Source: Dyadobacter sp. 3J3 (GTDB lineage: Bacteria; Bacteroidota; Bacteroidia; Cytophagales; Spirosomataceae). From it: a stretch of DNA of 64,000 nt. Below the pieces are notes generated by a model. It worked only from the letters and a program-made list of their open reading frames with translations, searched no databases and was not told the DNA's origin. The stretch's first letter is position 1. The number at the start of each line of letters is the position of its first letter. Below, piece after piece: positions 58,207 to 64,000 of this stretch. The DNA lies in contig NZ_VTOL01000003.1 of NCBI RefSeq assembly GCF_009801115.1, forward strand, positions 62,001-126,000. Direction: 5' to 3'. The translations under genes were made by a program, and so were the position numbers.

Positions 58207-58878
58207 TTGAAAAAAATTGAAAAAATATTTCAACAACTTGAATTAGAGGGACTTTCAATCACTGAATTTGAAAGGTATGCTGGAATATCCAATGGATATC
58301 TCAATAATACATTATCTAGGGATAGCGATATTTCAGCAAAAATCTTAGACAAAATAAGGGGACATTCACCGGAAAGCTATAAAATTATTGAGCGAGCTTT
58401 GGGTGATGTTGTTCTTGGTAGCGACTTTGTTTCAGAAAATTCTCAAAAACTCACAGATTTCAAACCTAACTCGGATTTGATACCTTATTGGGAAATAGAT
58501 TTTATAGCGGGAACTAATTTTGACGCAGTAGATAACCAAAGCACTGAACCAACATATTATATGGATATTCCCGACTTTCGGGGATGCACCGCATTTCGTG
58601 CATATTCAGATAGTATGGAGGGCCTGATCAAAAGTGGCTCTGTTTTATTCGGCACCAAAATTGAAAGATGGAATGAACATCTGGAATATGGTCAAGTTTA
58701 TGGTATAGTATGTGATGATGGGCGTAAGTACCTAAAGTACATCAAGCGATTTAGAGAAAATCCACTTGAATATTTCCTTCTGGAAAGCGAAAACAAATCT
58801 TACGATGAATTTGAAATGCCAAAAAGAGCGATACGTTCCATTTGGTTAATACATGGTCATTTAAGCAAACGTATTTAA
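58207..58878 (+). CDS. LexA/CI-like phage repressor (S24 autopeptidase)
   Basis: 223 aa from a TTG start; an in-frame TAA lies 3 codons upstream and no ATG fits. The N-terminal HTH (LSITEFERYAGISNGYLNNT) and the C-terminal S24 domain are intact. The predicted cleavage site is Ala101-Gly102 (FIAGTNFD). Ser136 (SDSME) and Lys177 (YLKYIKR) form the dyad. It represses the divergent early operon and should self-cleave with RecA. The weak TTG start would keep levels low. Confidence 0.85.
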   Translation: MKKIEKIFQQLELEGLSITEFERYAGISNGYLNNTLSRDSDISAKILDKIRGHSPESYKIIERALGDVVLGSDFVSENSQKLTDFKPNSDLIPYWEIDFIAGTNFDAVDNQSTEPTYYMDIPDFRGCTAFRAYSDSMEGLIKSGSVLFGTKIERWNEHLEYGQVYGIVCDDGRKYLKYIKRFRENPLEYFLLESENKSYDEFEMPKRAIRSIWLIHGHLSKRI

Positions 58879-58913
58879 ACATTTTAAATAATATCACCTC
58901 TAAACAAAAAGAA

Positions 58914-59666
58914 ATGAAACATTTATTACTACTATCAGTTTGCGCTTTACTTTTTACAGGTTGCTCAAAAAGTGAAGATAAAACACCGGAGCCGGAAACA
59001 ATTATTGACTCTCCAACAATTGAATTGAAATATGACTCTCAGCATCAGTATGCTCTAAAAAAAGGTTCAGCAGATGTATTTCCGTCTACTTTCAACTGGA
59101 TTTCATCGAATGAAAAAGTAGGTAAAGTTGATGCAAATGGCCTGTTTAAAGCAAGAAAGATTGGAGAAACGACAATAACAGGAACTGCATACGGGAAAAA
59201 TGTAGAAAGTAAAGTTACGATTACTCCTTATGTTACATTATTTACTGAACCTTACATTGAATTTGGAGCTTTAAAGGAAACTATAAAATCTAAGGAAAAA
59301 AGAAAACTTTTAACTGAGACTGCAACGGGATTATTATATGAAGGTTCATCTATCACTCAAACTCGCGCCGTATTATATGTTTTTACAAATCAAAGATTGG
59401 CAAGTGCCGGGATTTTGTTTGAAAATGCAACTTCAACAGTAGCTCTCTCTTCAACTTTTCTAAAAGAAAGATATCCTGATAGAGCGACAATTGATGGAAA
59501 GGTTTATATGCTTAACGATGAAAGAACATGGGGTGTGGTATTGACCGTAGATCCATCATATGGATATATGGGAGTTTATCTTCCAAATTCAACAAATGGA
59601 CGAATGGTGAGTGATCAATACAATTCCGCAATAGAATCATTTAAAAATATAATAAAACAGAACTGA
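58914..59666 (+). CDS. Surface lipoprotein expressed with the repressor
   Basis: 250 aa from the ATG at 58914; an earlier frame overlaps the repressor gene. Type II signal MKHLLLLSVCALLFTGC with lipidation at Cys17, a Ser/Glu/Pro linker and one bacterial Ig-like (Big_2) module (SADVFPSTFNWISSNEKVG, then GLFKARKIGETTITG), then an unrecognised C-terminal domain. It is transcribed with the repressor, so it is made in lysogens and may alter the cell surface or block superinfection. Confidence 0.72.
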   Translation: MKHLLLLSVCALLFTGCSKSEDKTPEPETIIDSPTIELKYDSQHQYALKKGSADVFPSTFNWISSNEKVGKVDANGLFKARKIGETTITGTAYGKNVESKVTITPYVTLFTEPYIEFGALKETIKSKEKRKLLTETATGLLYEGSSITQTRAVLYVFTNQRLASAGILFENATSTVALSSTFLKERYPDRATIDGKVYMLNDERTWGVVLTVDPSYGYMGVYLPNSTNGRMVSDQYNSAIESFKNIIKQN

Positions 59667-59753
59667 AAACATTTTCAATTCCCAATTTGACTTTATGAGT
59701 GCAGCGGGAAAAGTTGTCGACAAATGTTTTGTATCCGGAAATTTAAAAAGTGA

Positions 59754-59888
59754 TTACTTCATCCATTTGAACGCCCCTCCTCCTATGAATAATTCCAGTA
59801 GTTTATAAATAAGTGCCGTTGCGCAAACCAGAAAAACGCATTGAACAACAGTATTAAGTTGAAGAAAATAATTTATGTAAACTTCCAT
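59754..59888 (-). CDS. Small membrane peptide
   Basis: 44 aa from the ATG at 59888 (MEVYINYFLQLNTVVQ), one hydrophobic helix (CVFLVCATALIYKLLELF) and a basic end. A longer upstream frame has no support. It lies convergent to the lipoprotein gene. Confidence 0.45.
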   Translation of the reverse strand: MEVYINYFLQLNTVVQCVFLVCATALIYKLLELFIGGGAFKWMK

Positions 59889-59949
59889 ATTTGTCTGAAT
59901 TATGAATTTTGGGAATGATAGAAAGAGAATTATTTTACTGAGACATAAA

Positions 59950-60321
59950 ATGGTTATATCAAAGGAAGAAGAAAGTGAATACAATAAATTAATGTCTGCT
60001 TACCCAGATAATGATATTTATGAATCTAAACTTTATCAGGAACTGTCAGGTGTTGGATTTCTTAGGTATACCGGAAAAGATTTATTACAAAATGAAGATG
60101 GAAATTACATTGAACAAGAACCTTTCGACAATGGCAAATATATAACAACTGTTAGCGGCGAGCTATCACTAACTAGCCTATTTGAGTCGGAGCTTCTTTC
60201 CAAAATTGAGAGCCAACGATTCAAGAAAATTGAGAGTCTTGGGATTCTCATCGGCGGAATCGGGGGACTTATCACTTTGCTTACGTTCCTCTATCATCAA
60301 ATCCAAAGATTTTTGAAGTAA
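59950..60321 (+). CDS. Tail-anchored membrane protein, lysogeny region
   Basis: 123 aa from ATG 59950; 59902 is an alternative. The soluble part (EEESEYNKLMSAYPDNDIYE) is followed by a C-terminal transmembrane helix (IGGIGGLITLLTFLYH) with a short basic end. It overlaps the leftward 60178 gene by 144 bp. The C-terminal hydrophobic helix makes it unlikely to be noise. Confidence 0.55.
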   Translation: MVISKEEESEYNKLMSAYPDNDIYESKLYQELSGVGFLRYTGKDLLQNEDGNYIEQEPFDNGKYITTVSGELSLTSLFESELLSKIESQRFKKIESLGILIGGIGGLITLLTFLYHQIQRFLK

Positions 60322-60498
60322 ATCGTCGGCAAATTTATCAGCATCAGGATATGACACCATTGGCAGCTTTCCAGAATCAATAAAATTGAAAAGCATTTGT
60401 GCATGAACCATGTGTAGAATAGGAGAACGGGAGATATATGTTTCCTGCCTTGTAACAAACTCAATGCACTTAAATCGAAGTTCTTGGTCTGCATTCAT
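60178..60498 (-). CDS. Hypothetical protein with late-type leader
   Basis: 106 aa, starting MNADQELRFKCIEFVTRQE, acidic helical centre. TACACACT lies 7 nt before the ATG, the leader otherwise found on late genes. Its C-terminal 48 codons are antisense to the rightward gene at 59950. Confidence 0.6.
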   Translation of the reverse strand: MNADQELRFKCIEFVTRQETYISRSPILHMVHAQMLFNFIDSGKLPMVSYPDADKFADDLLQKSLDLMIEERKQSDKSPDSADENPKTLNFLESLALNFGKKLRLK

Positions 60499-60533
60499 AT
60501 TTTATAGTGTGTATTTAATAAAATGAAGAAAAA

Positions 60534-60848
60534 TTACTTCCAAAACTTGAAACTATAAAGCCACTTATACCCGAACAAACTGAAAAAATAATATCTGTTA
60601 TGGCAAACATCAGCAGTCTTCTTGCGCTGATCCAGGCCAACGTCGCGAAGTAGATTTAAGTTGGAGTTTAAAAGTTCAGCGGTGTCGATATTTCGGAATT
60701 GTGAATTTCTGGCTGTAAAAATCTCACAGATCTTTTCGTCTTTAGAAAATAGCCTACGAATAGTGCCGATTACTTTTCCTTCATCATTTTTAACTAGCGA
60801 TTCCTGTAATGACAGATTAATGAAAAGCTTTTCATTAGTAGTACTCAT
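60534..60848 (-). CDS. Hypothetical protein with late-type leader
   Basis: 104 aa, N-terminal NDEGKVIGTIRRLF shared in part with the 45527 protein, hydrophobic aromatic C-terminus (RYYFFSLFGYKWLYSFKFW). It has a CACACACT leader 16 nt upstream. It shares an operon with the 60178 gene. Confidence 0.58.
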   Translation of the reverse strand: MSTTNEKLFINLSLQESLVKNDEGKVIGTIRRLFSKDEKICEIFTARNSQFRNIDTAELLNSNLNLLRDVGLDQRKKTADVCHNRYYFFSLFGYKWLYSFKFWK

Positions 60849-60905
60849 AGAAACAATTAATAATAGTGTGTGATTAATAATATAAAATTACAAAAACAAT
60901 CAGCC

Positions 60906-61307
60906 ATGACAAACATCTCCGAAAGCAATTCATCTGACAATCCAAAAAGAGGCCGCGGACGACCGAAAATTTCTGATGAAAAGAAAGCAGAATCAGCAAA
61001 AGCTATGAGACAAAGGAATCCAACCAAACAGATTCCAGAGACAATCGCAATACATTCCCGATTTTTCCAGGCATATGACACTCTACTCGAAAGACACGAA
61101 AAAAGTCTCGAATTCCCTAAAATAAAAAGTACTTATGAGTTTGTTAAAAAGTATGCAATCAATCATGGCAATTTCACCAGATTAAGAGAAATGCCTGAAA
61201 GATATGCTTTGCCTGTGATATTTATCTATTACCTGGTTAATGATTATTCGATATCTGCTCAATGGATATTAACCGGCAATGGAGAAATGTTCGAAGAACA
61301 CAATTGA
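60906..61307 (+). CDS. AT-hook/HTH regulator, paralogue 2
   Basis: 133 aa from the ATG at 60906; a GTG at 60870 lies in the divergent leader. The AT-hook KRGRGRPK is followed by a helical domain with YAINHGNFTRLREMP and YSISAQWILTGNGEMF, matching the paralogue at 56328. It is divergent from the two small late-type genes and may regulate them or integration. Confidence 0.7.
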   Translation: MTNISESNSSDNPKRGRGRPKISDEKKAESAKAMRQRNPTKQIPETIAIHSRFFQAYDTLLERHEKSLEFPKIKSTYEFVKKYAINHGNFTRLREMPERYALPVIFIYYLVNDYSISAQWILTGNGEMFEEHN

Positions 61308-61358
61308 GATTTCGGTATTTTTCAAACTATTTCAATATAATGTAAAATTTACAATCCA

Positions 61359-62624
61359 TTACACTTGCTTTGCGCTCTCTTCTGCAATATTGTCATCTGG
61401 ATAGTTTGTAAGTAAAGCTGCGTTGTTTTGACGTTCCAATTTTTCAAATGAATCTAAATATGCCTCAGTAACTCTTACATCTGGATGCCCCAAATTTTCG
61501 GCAATGGAGGCAATATTTACACCTAATCTTTTAAGCACAGTTGCGTGGCTGTGCCGGGCAGAATAGGTGGTAAATTTTGCAATGCCTATAGAATCAGCAA
61601 TTGTTTTTAGCTTTTTATTTATGCGCTTGGTAAGATCCATTATTATCAATCTTTCCTGCATTGCATCCTCTTTTCCGGTAAGATATGGGAAAATATAATC
61701 ACTAGGCTTACGACCTTTTACGCCCCATCTTTCAATCATTTCGCCAACCATCGGTGTTAAAGTCGCTATTATTTCTTTCTTCTTTTTCGTAGTTCTAATG
61801 GTCTTGGCCCGGAAAAACCTAATTTCACCGTCCTTTATATTATTGTCCTTAAGTCGAACAAGGTCTCCGATGTTAATTCCATTTATTAAATAACTAAGGA
61901 TCCACAAATCCCGATACCTGGCAGTTGCTTCCCATTGATCATCATACTGAATAACTTTCATTATGTCATCGCGAGTAAGAGCCATTTTACGACTCTCACC
62001 AGATGGTATTTGATATTTATCTTTACCAAAAGGATAGTCCATTGCTCTAATTATTCCTGCCTTTTTAGCTTCATTAATAATAGCTCGCAGTGTCCTCATA
62101 TAAATACCAATAGTGGAATACGACATATTTCGGTCAAGCATCCACTTTTCATATTTCTTAAGCCAGTCTAATGTGACTGAATTGAATGAAATATTATCAC
62201 CTGCAAACTTTTCTATACTACTTAATGTATATCCATAAAACAGTTGAGATCCGGCACGTTCTTCCTTTTTAAGAATCTGAATTTTAGACGCAAATGCAGA
62301 ATTTAAATTGCTGTCTACTCCCTTTCCCAGCCTGATATTGAGAAGCTCAAATGAAAATCCCCCATCATTTATAAGACCTTGCGCTACTTTTGACACTAAG
62401 TTAAATGAAGTCTGAATGGCAAATTTCAATTCGCTGGCAGCTTTACTTTTTGTCCCCGGCAAAGATTCCCACTCTTGAACAGACATATTCTTTCCAGTGG
62501 AATAATATTTCCTATCACGTTTATAAGTTACCCTGATTTTTACTGGGAATTTTTTGTCCTTATTTGGTTTTCGAATATCTTGAATTGAAGAAATGGTAAT
62601 ACCGTCCTGGGAATAGCTATACAT
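61359..62624 (-). CDS. Tyrosine-recombinase integrase (Bacteroidetes type)
   Basis: 421 aa. An N-terminal arm-binding domain, SAM-like core domain (residues about 110-210) and catalytic domain with Arg357 and His360 (YSARHSHA), His380 (ENLGH) and Tyr389 (TEAYLDS). The first catalytic arginine position reads NGINIGDL, as in several Bacteroidetes integrases. It is transcribed away from the tRNA attachment site 150 bp upstream. Confidence 0.93.
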   Translation of the reverse strand: MYSYSQDGITISSIQDIRKPNKDKKFPVKIRVTYKRDRKYYSTGKNMSVQEWESLPGTKSKAASELKFAIQTSFNLVSKVAQGLINDGGFSFELLNIRLGKGVDSNLNSAFASKIQILKKEERAGSQLFYGYTLSSIEKFAGDNISFNSVTLDWLKKYEKWMLDRNMSYSTIGIYMRTLRAIINEAKKAGIIRAMDYPFGKDKYQIPSGESRKMALTRDDIMKVIQYDDQWEATARYRDLWILSYLINGINIGDLVRLKDNNIKDGEIRFFRAKTIRTTKKKKEIIATLTPMVGEMIERWGVKGRKPSDYIFPYLTGKEDAMQERLIIMDLTKRINKKLKTIADSIGIAKFTTYSARHSHATVLKRLGVNIASIAENLGHPDVRVTEAYLDSFEKLERQNNAALLTNYPDDNIAEESAKQV

Positions 62625-62780
62625 TTAATTAAATTTGGTGCACACACGATTTGCACACAAATATACAAAATGCATTAAAAAATATTAAAATAAAATTCAA
62701 CAAAATTGCCTTATTTGGAGTTATTTAGCCAATAAATCAAAAGTCGCAAAAAGCCTAAAAATGAACGATATAGATCAAAA

Positions 62781-62827
62781 ACAGACTCTTAATCTGTGGG
62801 TCCTGAGTTCGAACCTCAGCGGGGTCA
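62781..62827 (+). tRNA. 3' half of tRNA-Lys(CTT), prophage attachment site
   Basis: Anticodon arm ACAGA-CTCTTAA-TCTGT (anticodon CTT), T arm CTGAG-TTCGAAC-CTCAG and acceptor 3' strand CGGGGTC-A are present. No D arm or acceptor 5' strand lies upstream; phage DNA does. This is the att scar left by integration at the 3' part of the tRNA gene. A full copy is expected at the other prophage end, outside the window. Confidence 0.82.
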
Positions 62828-62830
62828 CCC

Positions 62831-62872
62831 AACGGGATAAATCAGAAAATGGCTGATTTATCCCGTTTTTTT
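62831..62872 (+). terminator. Strong terminator after the tRNA fragment
   Basis: 15-bp stem (AACGGGATAAATCAG and its complement), 7-nt loop, T-run. It belongs to the host side of the junction. Confidence 0.88.
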
Positions 62873-62938
62873 ATCTATCGACTATTGTTCGAAATAATTC
62901 CTCCATTCCATTCTATGACCAGTTAGCTTCTTAAATGA

Positions 62939-63430
62939 TTAGTAAATAGGGCATAGCATGGCGAATTGATTTACCTGATTACTATTTAAAATTAAATTTA
63001 TTCTTAGCAGTTCTTTTGACGAGAATGCATAATTCTGAAAGCATTTAATGGAGTCTGTTACCTGCTCTGGTTTACTTGCACCAATCAATACGGAGCTTAT
63101 CCGGGGGTCCTTTAATATCCAGGCAAGTGCCATTTGTGCTAAGTTTTGTCCACGTTCTTCTGCCATTTAATTAAGCAGACGAACCTTGTTTATTTTTTCG
63201 TCCTTGATCTCGTCCTAATCAACAGCTTAGTTCCCTCTATGGCTCGCGGCTCTCGAACTGACTGGAATACCTTTCAGATATTTCTTCGTTAATAAGCCTT
63301 GTGCCAAAAGTGAAAACGGAATACAGCCCACGCCATTTTCTTCTAAAACATCCAACAGTTCCTTTTCAACCCAACGATCCAACATAGAACACTTTGGTCT
63401 AATGTCCCATCCCAAATCGGCAAAACCCAT
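62939..63430 (-). pseudogene. Decayed aldo/keto reductase
   Basis: Two fragments in different frames match the C-terminal half of YghZ-type aldo/keto reductases: SMLDRWVEKELLDVLEENGV with AQGLLTKKYLKGIPVSSRAA (63430-63227), then GQNLAQMALAWILKDPRISS with VLIGASKPEQV (63166-62939). Stops and a frame change separate them, and the N-terminal half is absent. Host DNA outside the prophage. Confidence 0.8.
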
Positions 63431-63657
63431 TGATCCTTATCCAGGTGTTTGTTTTCCAGGGAAGTTCAATGTCTGTAATAGTAACCTAGTAAAAATTTAT
63501 CATTGCTGTATTTCGCGATTTCCCGTATCATTTTTTCAATGTGCTTATCAAATCCGGGATCAAATACCCTTGTAAGATCAAAGCGAAAATCTTGCCATCC
63601 CGTGATATTATACTTCCCTCCAAAACGTTTGAAGTGTTCGGCTTTGTAACTTTGCAT
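63431..63657 (-). pseudogene. Decayed glycoside hydrolase fragment
   Basis: ITGWQDFRFDLTRVFDPGFD and EIAKYSNDKFLLGYYYRH resemble the start of a secreted beta-agarase-type hydrolase. Continuation as DIELPW needs a frame change and runs directly into the reductase remnant. The two remnants are fused by deletion. Confidence 0.5.
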
Positions 63658-63966
63658 CGGGTTTATGATATGCTGATGATTTGGCTTTGTGGAAGTTGTT
63701 TACCAGTCACCAGAATCTGCCATTTTGCTGTCAAGAGCTATTTTTATCCATTGCCTTTTAATAAAGACTATTTACGTAAACCAGCTTATTATCGAATTTA
63801 TTGATGGTGCTAAATAAAATAGCTCGACCAAATGCTTTAATAAGTGTCTTTCTTTTTAGGATATTTTTAAACCAGATTCCCTAGCAAAAACTTAAAATTA
63901 CTTCATAAAAAAATCCGAATGCCGGTCAGGCAAACGGATCCATTAATTATTATTCAATATCACACC
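63658..63966. other. Gene-free host stretch
   Basis: No convincing gene in either strand. It contains a stem-loop near 63911-63935 (CCG...CGG with an inner GCC/GGC) followed by AT-rich DNA, possibly the terminator of the gene at the right edge. Confidence 0.45.
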
Positions 63967-64000
63967 CTACTTTTTGGCGTTGGCTTTCATAACAGCCTGC
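63967..64000 (-). CDS. C-terminal end of a host gene (partial)
   Basis: The minus strand reads ...AVMKANAKK followed by TAG at 63969-63967. Only ten codons are visible, so the product cannot be named. Confidence 0.4.
   Translation of the reverse strand, partial: QAVMKANAKK

Overview
The window is most of an integrated tailed phage (siphovirus-type morphology, with a tape-measure gene and a lambda/SPP1-like head and tail) in a member of the Bacteroidetes, probably the Cytophagales. The evidence is protein families typical of that phylum (DUF4494, Lin1244-type replication protein, Rha/ANT antirepressor, Bacteroidetes-type tyrosine integrase, DUF4942 methyltransferase), promoters with TAnnTTTG -7 boxes, and almost no Shine-Dalgarno sequences. 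Species cannot be fixed from the sequence alone. The right prophage end lies at about 62.78 kb, where the integrase gene abuts the 3' half of a tRNA-Lys(CTT). Beyond it is decayed host DNA. The left prophage end is outside the window, which opens inside the tape-measure gene.

Layout: (1) 1-8967, leftward head/tail operon: scaffold, decoration, major capsid, connector and neck proteins, major tail protein, tail assembly chaperone with a predicted -1 frameshift, tape measure. (2) 9075-16688, rightward: three related Sec-exported proteins (two very large, one with a glycosidase-like barrel), then small membrane proteins, an overlapping spanin pair and an M15 endolysin. (3) 16815-18659, an oppositely oriented OLD/DUF4435-type ATPase, probably a defence cargo gene. 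(4) 18855-29083, rightward: repetitive SGNH-esterase tail fibre, ParB-like protein, terminase small and large subunits, portal, a kinase-like protein and a minor head protein fused to a zinc metallopeptidase. (5) 29076-32129, leftward accessory genes and a DUF4942 adenine methyltransferase. (6) 32435-36609, a DNA-damage cassette: UmuD, UmuC, SRAP and a MutM/Nei-like glycosylase. (7) 36679-58109, the long leftward early region: small accessory genes, DnaB helicase, replication initiator with an internal candidate origin, sliding clamp, two homing endonucleases, cytosine methyltransferase, SSB, Sak4-like ATPase, DNA-binding regulators and Rha. (8) 58207-62624, lysogeny region: LexA/CI-like repressor, lipoprotein, AT-hook regulator, integrase.

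Two sequence signals run through the phage. A 19-bp palindrome (ATACTTAYA-W-TATAAGTAT) occurs four times, always in front of an operon, and in three cases 12-14 bp upstream of a -7-like box. A short leader, (T)ACACACACT, lies just upstream of the start codons of late genes (15 copies) and is absent from the early region.

The most striking observation is at 49.5-49.7 kb. A 49-nt stretch downstream of a small phage gene repeats the variable segment of that gene with 12 differences, all at adenines of the downstream copy and none at its 34 other bases. This is the signature of a diversity-generating retroelement template/variable pair, but no reverse transcriptase is visible anywhere in the window.
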